The notes under the pieces are model-generated. The model did no database searches. It saw nothing but the letters and a program-made list of their open reading frames with translations, and was not told where the DNA came from. 23,920 nt of DNA from Deltaproteobacteria bacterium (GTDB lineage: Bacteria; Desulfobacterota; Binatia; Binatales; Binataceae), in the NCBI GenBank assembly GCA_021799555.1, contig JAJZAG010000016.1, positions 1-23,920 of the forward strand, in the 5' to 3' direction. The translations under genes and the position numbers were made by a program. Below, in pieces: positions 1 to 6,833 of this stretch. The stretch's first letter is position 1; every line of letters starts with the position of its first letter.

Positions 1-487
1 CCTGATGCAGCCCGCCCAGGACCCCCAGGGCTGGAAAGGTGCCGAAAAAGAAGATGTCGCCGAGCCATCCGTTCATCAGCAGATGCGCGATTCCAAACGT
101 CGTAAAAGCAACAAAGCTCGGATGACGCGTGAGCTTCTGAACTCCAACCGGCGCACCGATTCGGCCACGCGCCGCAATCGCCGCTGGCGCGGGATTCATC
201 AGCCCAGCCACGAGGATCACAAGTGCCACAAGCATCAGCAACCACACCAGCCATCGTATCGGGTCAATGTCGCGCAAATACCAAAGCATCGGACCGCGAT
301 GCTTATGGTAACCGAACTCGACACACAGTCCGACAAACGTCACGAGGCTCACGAGCGAATAGAACCCGCGGTAGGGCCACTCACCAACGGCGCGGGTCAA
401 CCTCGGCCGCACTACCGAAGAAGAAATCAGCAGGTGAGTCCCCACAAACATCACACTCCAAAAAAGAATGAATCCGGCCGCTTCCAT
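1..487 (-). CDS. NnrU-family integral membrane protein (3' end cut by window edge)
   Basis: The minus-strand frame from ATG 487 stays open for 162 codons to the window edge, so the C-terminus is missing. The protein is hydrophobic, with membrane segments near residues 5-22, 42-58, 78-97 and 125-160. Two features match the NnrU family (PF07298): GTHLL near residue 18 and TRHPSFVAFTTFGIAHLL at 120-137. NnrU was named for a role in nitrite/nitric oxide reductase expression, and its plant relative Z-ISO is a heme-dependent zeta-carotene isomerase. His18 and His135 are therefore candidate heme ligands by analogy, which I infer and do not see. A GAAGGA ribosome site (495-500) lies 7 nt before the ATG and fixes the start. 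It is 55 nt downstream of the repeat-protein gene on the same strand and may be co-transcribed. Its role here is unknown. Confidence 0.8.
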   Translation of the reverse strand, partial: MEAAGFILFWSVMFVGTHLLISSSVVRPRLTRAVGEWPYRGFYSLVSLVTFVGLCVEFGYHKHRGPMLWYLRDIDPIRWLVWLLMLVALVILVAGLMNPAPAAIAARGRIGAPVGVQKLTRHPSFVAFTTFGIAHLLMNGWLGDIFFFGTFPALGVLGGLHQ

Positions 488-536
488 AGCTACATCCTTC
501 GCGTGAAGCCCGATTGAGCGTGAGAGTCCAATCGTT

Positions 537-555
537 CCTGCGCTACCCACGCAGG
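537..555. repeat. Small hairpin at the 3' end of the repeat-protein gene
   Basis: CCTGCG (537-542) and CGCAGG (550-555) form a 6-bp stem with a 7-nt loop that covers the TAG stop of the repeat protein. No T-tract follows on the minus strand, so it is at most a weak attenuator or mRNA-stabilising hairpin between this gene and the NnrU gene. Confidence 0.3.
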
Positions 556-2057
556 GGAGCTTCGGAGGCTTGTTCGGCCTCCATCAGGGCCTCGATGATC
601 TCGTCGGCTTCTTCGGGATCGAGTTCTCCGGATTTGACTGCGTGCAGGATTTTCATGATATCGCCCTGATAGGCTGCCGGATCTAGCGAGCGCGTGGCGC
701 CATCGTGCATGGGATCTGCTGAGTGCGGATCAGACGCAGGCGCAGGATCGAACCGCTCGTCAATGTCGGCGCGGCGAGCCTCGCGAATCGCGCGGCGCAA
801 CTTGCGGGCCGCTTCATGGATGGTTTCGCGCCGCTCTCTGCGCTCGCGATAGCCGGTGGCGCATCCGGGCTGGGGCGCGCGGCGGATTTGCGCGCTTAAC
901 GTGCGGCTGAATTCCTCGACGGCATCGGCGATTTCGCCGGTGGCTTGGCCGCCAGCCTCGCGCAGCGCGTCGCTCGAGAATCTTCCGCCGCGCGCGACAA
1001 TCCGACCGGCGGCGCCAAGGATCGAGTTGACGAAGGTGGGAATTTCGCCGCCGAATTCCTCGCTCAGGATATCGCCGAGCTCGTCGAACGGCCCGGTAAA
1101 CCGGCGCCGCGCGCCGCAATAGTCGTCAGCGCGCGCGCCAACTCGGGCGATGATTATGTCCGCATTGCGAGTTTCGAGGCTCAGGCGCGTGCGCTCGGAC
1201 TGAGGGCGTTCGGCGCCGAGCGCGCCGCGAAGCTTGCCCCGGCTGGCGCGTTCGAGCCCGCTTTCCTCGAGTCCGTAGAGCCTGATTCGGCCCCATCCGG
1301 CCACTGCGTCAACGAGCAGCGAGGCATCGGCATCGAGTTCGGCCTCGATCCGGCCGCCAGCCTCAGCCTGCCAGATTTTGCCTGCCGGGAACGGGCCGCG
1401 CAGATCGAGCGCGCCGCCGACGCGGCGGATCTCGAGGTTGCCGGTTACGCCCGAGACGGCCGCGTGGCCGCCGACGCGCTCGATCGCCGCGTCGCCGGTG
1501 ATATTTTCGAGCCGGAGCCTGCCGCCGACGCGGCGGATTGCGACCGGGCCGAGGGCGGCGCGGATTATCGCCTTTGCGCCGACCGATTCGATCTCGATTG
1601 CCCCGGTTCCAGATGCTTCGAGCTTGCCCCCGATGTGGCCGACGCGCACGAAGCCTTGCGCGCGATCGATCAAGAGCGAGCCGCCAATTCGGCCGCACTC
1701 GAAGGCGCCGCACGATTCGAGCACGGCGTTTCCGCCAACACGCTCGCGAATCAGGATCGCGCCGGCGCGGCGCACGCGCAGGTTTCCTCCTACACGGACG
1801 ACCACCACGGGAGCGGAAAGATCATCGAGCTCCAGATGGCCGCGGCACTCTAGCACTTCGAGAGCGACTCCGGCCGGGAGGCGCACCTCGGCGCTCGAAT
1901 GCAACGCCACCTCGGCAGCGGCGCCGTCGCGCCGGATACGCGGCGCAGCCGATGCGATAATTTTCGGACCGGATTCGCTTGCGCGCGTCACGCGGAGATG
2001 CCCGTGCGCGGTGACGATCCGGATCGATTCCACGCCCTCAAGGTTGGCCTCGCTCAT
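543..2057 (-). CDS. DUF4097-like repeat (beta-solenoid-type) protein with C-terminal SHOCT-like helical module
   Basis: This is a 504-residue protein with no signal peptide or membrane segment. Residues 88-215 hold a regular repeat whose hallmark is [R/H/S]-[V/I]-G-[G/A], at residues 88, 106, 123, 141, 158, 176, 194 and 212, so the period is 17-18 residues. Hydrophobic residues alternate between the marks, as expected for stacked beta strands. The arrangement recalls DUF4097/putative adhesin proteins such as YvlB and LiaX. Residues 325-395 and 405-432 are helical and charged. The end, about 463-495, contains ILHAVKSGELDPEEADEIIE, a short helical-hairpin module seen in SHOCT-like and DUF2089 proteins. 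The same module ends the neighbouring DUF2089 protein, whose stop is 32 nt upstream, so the two probably form an operon. Function unknown; a cytoplasmic scaffold or envelope-stress partner is a guess. Confidence 0.75.
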   Translation of the reverse strand: MSEANLEGVESIRIVTAHGHLRVTRASESGPKIIASAAPRIRRDGAAAEVALHSSAEVRLPAGVALEVLECRGHLELDDLSAPVVVVRVGGNLRVRRAGAILIRERVGGNAVLESCGAFECGRIGGSLLIDRAQGFVRVGHIGGKLEASGTGAIEIESVGAKAIIRAALGPVAIRRVGGRLRLENITGDAAIERVGGHAAVSGVTGNLEIRRVGGALDLRGPFPAGKIWQAEAGGRIEAELDADASLLVDAVAGWGRIRLYGLEESGLERASRGKLRGALGAERPQSERTRLSLETRNADIIIARVGARADDYCGARRRFTGPFDELGDILSEEFGGEIPTFVNSILGAAGRIVARGGRFSSDALREAGGQATGEIADAVEEFSRTLSAQIRRAPQPGCATGYRERRERRETIHEAARKLRRAIREARRADIDERFDPAPASDPHSADPMHDGATRSLDPAAYQGDIMKILHAVKSGELDPEEADEIIEALMEAEQASEAPLRG

Positions 2058-2089
2058 CGCCGATGTTCCTCCGTTGAGCAGATTAAAAA

Positions 2090-2503
2090 TCAGTCGTGCG
2101 GCTTGAGCGTCTCGGCGCTGGCCGCGATAAGCTTGGTTGCTTCTTCGGGAGAGATCTTCCCGGCCTTTACGTCGTTCAGGATCGCGCGCCGACGCATAGC
2201 CGGCGTCTCCTCCTCGTCGCTCTGGGGCGGCGCCGGACGGACCTGGTAGCCGAGGGCCGCGATCAAGTCGTCCAAACGCGCACGAACGGTGGGATAGGAG
2301 ACGCCGAGCTCGCGCTCGACATCGCGAATCACGCCGCGGTTCTTAAGGAAGACCTCGGTGAAGTCGAGTTGCGCGGGACTGAGCCTCAGTAGTGCGGGCA
2401 TCGCGAACTCGCCTTCAAGAGCGATATCGCACTTTGGGCACTGGATTTTCGTGACGGTCAGGTCGCCTTCGCATGACGGGCATTTGAGGATGATCGGCCG
2501 CAT
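2090..2503 (-). CDS. DUF2089 family protein: zinc ribbon, helix-turn-helix and SHOCT-like tail
   Basis: The order of parts matches DUF2089. A four-cysteine zinc ribbon has pairs CPSC and CPKC at about residues 8-25. A helix-turn-helix-like segment follows at about 56-85 (VERELGVSYPTVRARLDDL). The tail, ILNDVKAGKISPEEATKLI, parallels the tail of the downstream repeat protein. I chose ATG 2503 (137 aa) because AGGGGA (2514-2519) lies 10 nt upstream and homologous proteins start close to the first CPxC. An in-frame ATG at 2533 would add 10 residues but has no ribosome site. It is probably a DNA-binding regulator or adaptor for the operon. An inverted repeat and a TTGACA box lie just upstream, which would fit autoregulation. 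Target and ligand are unknown. Confidence 0.85.
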   Translation of the reverse strand: MRPIILKCPSCEGDLTVTKIQCPKCDIALEGEFAMPALLRLSPAQLDFTEVFLKNRGVIRDVERELGVSYPTVRARLDDLIAALGYQVRPAPPQSDEEETPAMRRRAILNDVKAGKISPEEATKLIAASAETLKPHD

Positions 2504-2509
2504 CCAGAC

Positions 2510-2550
2510 AATATCCCCTGATAAATTAAACATGTCAAGATTTAGCTTGA
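2510..2550 (-). promoter_or_regulatory. Candidate promoter and operator of the DUF2089 operon
   Basis: On the minus strand a perfect TTGACA (2533-2538) is followed after 17 nt by GATATT (2510-2515). It is overlapped by the inverted repeat TCAAG-N6-CTTGA (2535-2550). If this promoter is used, the transcript would begin almost at ATG 2503 and be leaderless. An alternative lies upstream on the same strand, TTGAAG-16-TATGCT, in the AT-rich stretch around 2565-2605. The region is clearly AT-rich against a GC-rich background. The choice between the two is not decided by sequence. Confidence 0.35.
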
Positions 2551-2709
2551 GATTATTGAGATATCGAATCGATCAGCATAAATATCCGATATGTTTCTTC
2601 AAACTCAATTATGTTGATTAGAAGATCGAATCCGGCAGGCAGAGTGAACGGGAAGACGACTATCGGATCGCTCTGAACGATCGGGTAGGCTCTGGCGCGG
2701 AGGAGTGTG

Positions 2710-2850
2710 ATGAAGCGGCATGCGGCCAGATTGGAGGACTCGCGGGATCGACGCCGGCAGCCACCGGCGGCTTCGACATCCCCGCCGCTTCTGCTTTCCG
2801 TCGAGAACCACCAATCCTACCGCAGAATCGCGATCGGTGCGCGGGAATGA
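2710..2850 (+). CDS. Possible 46-residue leader ORF, translationally coupled to the GT87 gene
   Basis: ATG 2710 is preceded by a near-perfect ribosome site, GGAGGAG (2699-2705), 4 nt away. The frame runs 46 codons and ends in TGA at 2848-2850. That stop overlaps the ATG of the glycosyltransferase (ATGA, 2847-2850). The glycosyltransferase itself has only a weak site upstream, so coupling through this short ORF would explain how it is translated. The predicted peptide is basic (MKRHAARLEDSRDRRR at its start) with a short hydrophobic LLL patch near residue 28, and I recognise no family. It may be only a leader whose translation matters, not its product. Confidence 0.4.
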   Translation: MKRHAARLEDSRDRRRQPPAASTSPPLLLSVENHQSYRRIAIGARE

Positions 2851-4109
2851 CGGCGGCGGCGGTTCGACTGCTCCGAGAATTTTCGGCGTGGCTGACGCTC
2901 CGGCGAATAACCGCGCACGGCGCGATTGCGGCGAGCATCATTTGGCTGATGTTCGCGTTCAACGAGACGACGCACGGCCTGCTTGACCGGGTAGGGAATC
3001 TCAAGGGCACGGATTTTCTGCAATTTTACCTGGCGGGAACGTTTGCCAGAACATATCGAATCGCGAAGATGTATGGCGTCTCCCAGTTCGCAGCAGAGAC
3101 CGCTCGGGCAGTTCCTGGGGTCCACAGCTGGAACTACCTGCCGGTGTATCCGCCTCAGACAGCGCTGCTGTTCTGGCCATTATCATATCCTTCCTACTTG
3201 GCGGCTTTCGCGATCTGGACCGTTTTCAACATACTATTTTATGGGTTATGCATTTGGAGATTGTCGCGGCTCTATCCGGAAATAGCCATTCACCGAACCG
3301 CCGTGATACTCTCGGCGCTCGCGTTCGCCCCGTTCTTCAATGCGATTGGACATGGACAGGTCTCGATTCTCGCGCTCGTGTTCATCACTGTCGCTATGGC
3401 CGCGTATTTGCGGGACAAGTGGTTCCTGGCCGGGGTGTTGTTGGGATGCCTGGCACTAAAGCCTCCGATTTTTATCGCCTTTCTGATCGTGTGCGCCGCG
3501 GTTCGCGCCATGAGAGTAATTGCTGGAATGGTTTTGGCGGGAGTGGCGCAACTGGCATTGATAATACTCTTTGCCGGACTTGATTCGATCCGCGCCTACA
3601 TTGAATTCGCGATCAAGTTGCCCCGCGTCAACGATCTGGTATTGGCGGTGAAGCCGTACCAGATGCATTCGCTGCGCGGTTTCTGGATTCTTCTCGGCAT
3701 GGGACAATTCTCGTCTGCGCTATGGATCGTGTCATCACTGGTCGTACTGGCTATTTTGGCGAGATACTGGCTCCGCGAATCCAGTCCGGACCTGAGATTT
3801 GCCGCGCTGATTGTGGCGGCGGTCCTGGTAGACCCGCATTTGTATATCTACGACGCGGTCATTCTGGCTCCCGCCCTGTTTGTCGCTATCGCGTATGCGC
3901 GCGTAACGAAAGATATGCTAATCGCGGACGCGATTCGCGTCGCCGTGTATGTGCTATTCGTATGTCTGTTTCTGGGACCGCTCGCGCGTATTACGCACCT
4001 GCAGTTATCGGTCCCGGTGATGTGCCTTCTGTTCTTCGCGATGACGCATCTATCCGCGACACCGCTACGCCTCACCGGATACGAGCCGTCCGCAGCGGCA
4101 GCACATTAA
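2847..4109 (+). CDS. GT87-family (DUF2029) polytopic membrane glycosyltransferase
   Basis: This 420-residue membrane protein has about ten hydrophobic segments. Features of GT87, a GT-C-fold family that includes mycobacterial polyprenyl-phosphate mannosyltransferases, are: GTDFLQFYLAG at residues 54-64, with Asp56 in the first periplasmic loop as the likely catalytic acid; YPP at 101-103; GHGQVS at 168-173; LKPP at 204-207; and DPHLYIYD at 329-336. It probably transfers a sugar from a polyprenyl-phosphate donor on the outer face of the membrane. Acceptor and sugar cannot be told from sequence. The start ATG 2847 overlaps the stop of a short upstream ORF. Its end converges with aguA, 22 nt away, with no obvious terminator between them. 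It has no glycan gene neighbours, so its pathway is open. Confidence 0.8.
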   Translation: MTAAAVRLLREFSAWLTLRRITAHGAIAASIIWLMFAFNETTHGLLDRVGNLKGTDFLQFYLAGTFARTYRIAKMYGVSQFAAETARAVPGVHSWNYLPVYPPQTALLFWPLSYPSYLAAFAIWTVFNILFYGLCIWRLSRLYPEIAIHRTAVILSALAFAPFFNAIGHGQVSILALVFITVAMAAYLRDKWFLAGVLLGCLALKPPIFIAFLIVCAAVRAMRVIAGMVLAGVAQLALIILFAGLDSIRAYIEFAIKLPRVNDLVLAVKPYQMHSLRGFWILLGMGQFSSALWIVSSLVVLAILARYWLRESSPDLRFAALIVAAVLVDPHLYIYDAVILAPALFVAIAYARVTKDMLIADAIRVAVYVLFVCLFLGPLARITHLQLSVPVMCLLFFAMTHLSATPLRLTGYEPSAAAAH

Positions 4110-4131
4110 CGACGATACGACCAGGTTTTTC

Positions 4132-5223
4132 TCAGACCTTTATCGGCGCGGCAGGATGTTGTTGCGTGAGGCAGTGGATCGAGCCGAGACCCCATATCAG
4201 GTCGTCCGACGGAACACCGACCACCCGGCGGCTAGGAAATAACCGCACAAGCGTTTGGGCGGCGATCTGATCGGCCGGGCAATTGAAGGTTGGCATCACG
4301 ATACCACCGTTGGCGATATAGAAATTCGCGTATGACGCCGGCAGTCGCGCGCCTTCGTGGACGACGGGCGGCGGCATCGGCAGACGCTCGACGCGCAGCG
4401 GCCCGCCGCGCTCATCGCGCATCGTGGCAAGCCGCGCCAGGTTGTCGCGCAGGACTTTGTAATTCGCGTCGGCGGGATCTTCCTCGACCACCGTCACGAC
4501 CGTATCGCGCGCGACAAACCGCGCGAGATCGTCGATATGGCCGTCAGTATCGTCGCCGACAATTCCCTCACCGAGCCATAAGATATTGATAGCGCCTAGG
4601 TAGGTACGCAGATAGTCTTCGATATCCACGCGGGTTAACTTTGGATTGCGGTTTCGATTTAGCAGGCATGATTCGGTGGTGAGGAGCGATCCAGCGCCGT
4701 TGGAATCGATCGAACCGCCTTCGAGCACGATCCCGGGCTCGACCACTTCGAAGCCGAAGCGGGCGGCAAGACGTTGTGGGACTACATCGTCGAGGTCAAA
4801 GCGTCCGTATTTTTCGCCCCACGAATTGAATTTCCAATCGAGCGCGATTTGTGCGGGGCCTGGCGCCACGGGATCGATCCGGTTGACAAAGATCGGCCCG
4901 TGGTCGCGCACCCAGGAATCGTTGGTCGCAAGCGCGAAGATCTCGATCCGGCGCATCACTGCGTCGTCGCCGCGCGCGGCGGCGCGGACCATCGCGCGCA
5001 CGGCGCCGATCTCGCCGTCATCTTCGACGATCAGGCGCAGCGGCTCGCACAAAGCGATCGCGGCCGCAATCCGCGCGAACGCAGCCGGAATCAACTCGAA
5101 CTTCCCGGGCCAGGTGTCACGGTTATGCGGCCATACGAGATAGGTCGCCTGATGCGGCTCCCATTCGGCCGGCATCCGGTAGGCACGAAAGCGCCGCCGA
5201 TCGGACTCAGGAATGGGGTACAT
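4132..5223 (-). CDS. aguA: Agmatine deiminase
   Basis: Agmatine deiminase hydrolyses agmatine to N-carbamoylputrescine and ammonia. The 363-residue length is normal for the family (PF04371). Visible active-site elements are WVRDHGP at 104-110, EGG at 168-170, GHIDDLARF at 228-236 and the nucleophile Cys351 in GLGSIHCLTQQHPA. Start ATG 5223 gives the usual N-terminus (MPAEWEPHQATYLVWPHN, residues 17-34). The frame is open much further upstream, but that part only reads through aguB. The ATG is 5 nt after the aguB stop, so the two genes are an operon and probably coupled. Together they make putrescine from agmatine. No arginine decarboxylase lies in the window. Confidence 0.95.
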   Translation of the reverse strand: MYPIPESDRRRFRAYRMPAEWEPHQATYLVWPHNRDTWPGKFELIPAAFARIAAAIALCEPLRLIVEDDGEIGAVRAMVRAAARGDDAVMRRIEIFALATNDSWVRDHGPIFVNRIDPVAPGPAQIALDWKFNSWGEKYGRFDLDDVVPQRLAARFGFEVVEPGIVLEGGSIDSNGAGSLLTTESCLLNRNRNPKLTRVDIEDYLRTYLGAINILWLGEGIVGDDTDGHIDDLARFVARDTVVTVVEEDPADANYKVLRDNLARLATMRDERGGPLRVERLPMPPPVVHEGARLPASYANFYIANGGIVMPTFNCPADQIAAQTLVRLFPSRRVVGVPSDDLIWGLGSIHCLTQQHPAAPIKV

Positions 5224-5228
5224 TGGCT

Positions 5229-6104
5229 TCAGGAGCGGAACCGACGCATCAGATCGCCGTACGCGTCGATTCGGCGATCGCGCAGAAACGGCCAGTTGCG
5301 CCGGGTCGCCTCGATTCGCGCGAGATCGCACTCGGCGATAAGAATCTCTTCGGCGCTCGAGCTCGCGTGCGCGATCACTTCGCCCACCGGATCGGCGATG
5401 AACGATTCGCCCCAGAACTCGAGGTCTCCCTCGACCCCGACTCGGTTGGTGACCGCGACGAACACCCCGTTGGCGATAGCGTGCGAGCGCTGAATCGTTT
5501 TCCATGCGTCGAGCATCCGCGCGCGGTCGGCAGGCGTCTCGCCGTGCCACCATCCGATCGCGGTCGGATAGAAAACGACCTCCGCACCCGCCATCGCAAC
5601 GAGCCGCGCCGCCTCCGGATACCACTGGTCCCAGCACACCAGCACGCCGAGCTTGCCGCGCGCGGTCTGATGCGCGGTGAAGTCGAGGTCGCCGGGAGTG
5701 AAATAATACTTTTCGTAGAAGCGCGGGTCGTCGGGGATGTGCATCTTGCGGTAGCGCCCGGCAATCTCGCCGCTCGAATCAATCACCACCGCGGTATTAT
5801 GATAAACGCCCGCCGCGCGCCGCTCGAAGAGCGACGCCACAATCACGATCTTGCGCGCGCGCGCGAGCTTGCCGAGAACCTCGGTCGAAGGCCCGGGAAT
5901 CGGCTCGGCAAGATCAAACCGCGAAGGATCTTCGGTCTGACACGGATACTGCGATCGGAAAAGCTCCTGCAGGCACGTAACCTGCGCACCGCGCGCCGAC
6001 GCCTCCTCGATTCGAGCGAGAGCCTTGTCGAGATTAGAGGCAGGCTCAGCGGCGCACGACATCTGCACCAGCCCAACGACGATCTTATCGCGCGGGGTAG
6101 CCAT
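5229..6104 (-). CDS. aguB: N-carbamoylputrescine amidohydrolase
   Basis: This nitrilase-superfamily enzyme converts N-carbamoylputrescine to putrescine, CO2 and ammonia, the step after AguA. Counting from ATG 6104 (291 aa), the catalytic triad is Glu47 (CLQELF), Lys120 (YRKMHIPDD) and Cys157 (VLVCWDQWYPEAAR). Further family-typical stretches are FYEKYYFTPGD at 129-139 and TAIGWWHGE at 181-189. ATG 6104 begins MATPRDKIVVGLVQMSC, which fits the family. An in-frame ATG at 6143 would add 13 residues and has GAGG close by, so that start cannot be excluded. It is first in a two-gene operon with aguA. I see no clear promoter just upstream. Confidence 0.95.
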   Translation of the reverse strand: MATPRDKIVVGLVQMSCAAEPASNLDKALARIEEASARGAQVTCLQELFRSQYPCQTEDPSRFDLAEPIPGPSTEVLGKLARARKIVIVASLFERRAAGVYHNTAVVIDSSGEIAGRYRKMHIPDDPRFYEKYYFTPGDLDFTAHQTARGKLGVLVCWDQWYPEAARLVAMAGAEVVFYPTAIGWWHGETPADRARMLDAWKTIQRSHAIANGVFVAVTNRVGVEGDLEFWGESFIADPVGEVIAHASSSAEEILIAECDLARIEATRRNWPFLRDRRIDAYGDLMRRFRS

Positions 6105-6496
6105 CGCATGATCTAGATAGCAGCGCCCCGCCCCGCATGCCACCTCAGACGAAAATGTCCTGTTTGCCTTTGGGAAACCTCAGCGATCGAAACAGATTAC
6201 GGCGCTATCGCAATCGCCGATTGCCGTCGATGCGGCCAATACCAGGTTCCAGTTTCACTAATCGCGGCCTCACAAAAGTACGATCGGCGCAAGGCGCGAG
6301 GCAGCCATCAGATTCGTTTAATGCAACGTCAGGGCGCGGTCACCAATATTACGTCTACGGACTCGTCGCGGCAACTCGAGCGACGCTACCCGAATCCGCA
6401 GTACTCGAAGACTAGTGGATTTATAATGTTTTCGTTCGTAGCTGCCGGGTTCCTCGCCTTCTCTCGATCGGCGCGCGTCGGTACGAATCCTAAGGA

Positions 6497-6535
6497 ATTC
6501 CTCGCGCCGCGTAGTTCCGTCTCTGCGCGAGGAAT
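6497..6535. repeat. Perfect 11-bp inverted repeat (stem-loop)
   Basis: ATTCCTCGCGC (6497-6507) and GCGCGAGGAAT (6525-6535) are exact reverse complements around a 17-nt loop. No T-run follows on either strand, so it is not a standard terminator. It could be the 3' end of a small transcript starting near the TATAAT at 6422, or a protein-binding dyad. Confidence 0.5.
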
Positions 6536-6600
6536 GGCCGGAGCCCCGCGGACTCTTTCACGTCGCGGGTTCGGCACGTGACGCCATCGCGCTCCCCCTC

Positions 6601-6641
6601 ACATCGCTTCCGTTGCATCCGCTGCGATGTGGTATTCTAAT
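6601..6641 (+). promoter_or_regulatory. Probable promoter of the SRP RNA
   Basis: TTGCAT (6613-6618) and TCTAAT (6636-6641) are separated by 17 nt. The -10 matches the sigma-70 consensus in 5 of 6 positions and the -35 in 3. A dyad, ACATCGC (6601-6607) and GCGATGT (6624-6630), brackets the -35 box. Transcription would start near 6648, about 40 nt before the mature SRP RNA helix, so 5' processing would be needed. Confidence 0.45.
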
Positions 6642-6686
6642 GATGCGGCGTTTAGGAAAGCGCCGCGACGTAAATCTGGAATCCTC

Positions 6687-6815
6687 GCTGCCCGCCGCTG
6701 ATAGCCGGGTCCTGCGCAAGGGAAGGCCGCGAACCCCGCCAGGTCCGGAAGGAAGCAACGGTACCGGCTGACTCCCTGTGCCGCAGGGGTGCCTGGCTAT
6801 CATTCGGCGGGCAGC
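6687..6815 (+). ncRNA. ffs: Bacterial signal recognition particle RNA (4.5S type)
   Basis: The conserved SRP helix-8 core is present: CCAGGTCCGGAAGGAAGCA, with the GGAA tetraloop and the asymmetric internal loop that binds Ffh. The flanks fold into the long SRP hairpin. The terminal helix GCTGCCCGCCG (6687-6697) pairs perfectly with CGGCGGGCAGC (6805-6815), followed inward by GATAGCC with GGCTATC. The RNA would be about 121-129 nt, slightly longer than E. coli 4.5S RNA. There is no Alu domain. It lies just 18 nt before dnaX, a pairing known in several bacteria. No terminator fits between them, so read-through into dnaX and processing are likely. Confidence 0.95.
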
Positions 6816-6833
6816 TTCATTATTGATCTCACG

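Larger units (their letters stand above)
6105..6686. other. Long non-coding stretch between aguB and the SRP RNA
   Basis: No convincing gene lies in these 580 nt. The short open frames on both strands lack ribosome sites and protein-like composition. The stretch does hold an isolated perfect TATAAT (6422-6427, plus), an 11-bp inverted repeat (6497-6535) and the probable SRP RNA promoter (6613-6641). The leftmost part must carry the aguBA promoter on the minus strand, but I could not place it. Confidence 0.5.

Noticed and set aside
5..517. A 170-codon plus-strand frame at the left edge
   Set aside because: It is antisense to the NnrU-family frame, which has a good ribosome site and membrane-protein composition; the plus product is a Arg/His/Gln-rich shadow.
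945..1853. A 302-codon open frame antisense to the repeat protein
   Set aside because: It is the mirror of a repetitive GC-rich gene, has no ribosome site and no recognisable domain, and the opposite strand encodes a coherent repeat protein.
5224..5637. An N-terminal extension of aguA beyond ATG 5223
   Set aside because: It runs through aguB in another frame, and the ATG at 5223 gives the family-typical N-terminus.
5223..6116. A 297-codon plus-strand frame opposite aguB
   Set aside because: The minus strand carries the complete Glu-Lys-Cys nitrilase triad, so this is a shadow frame.
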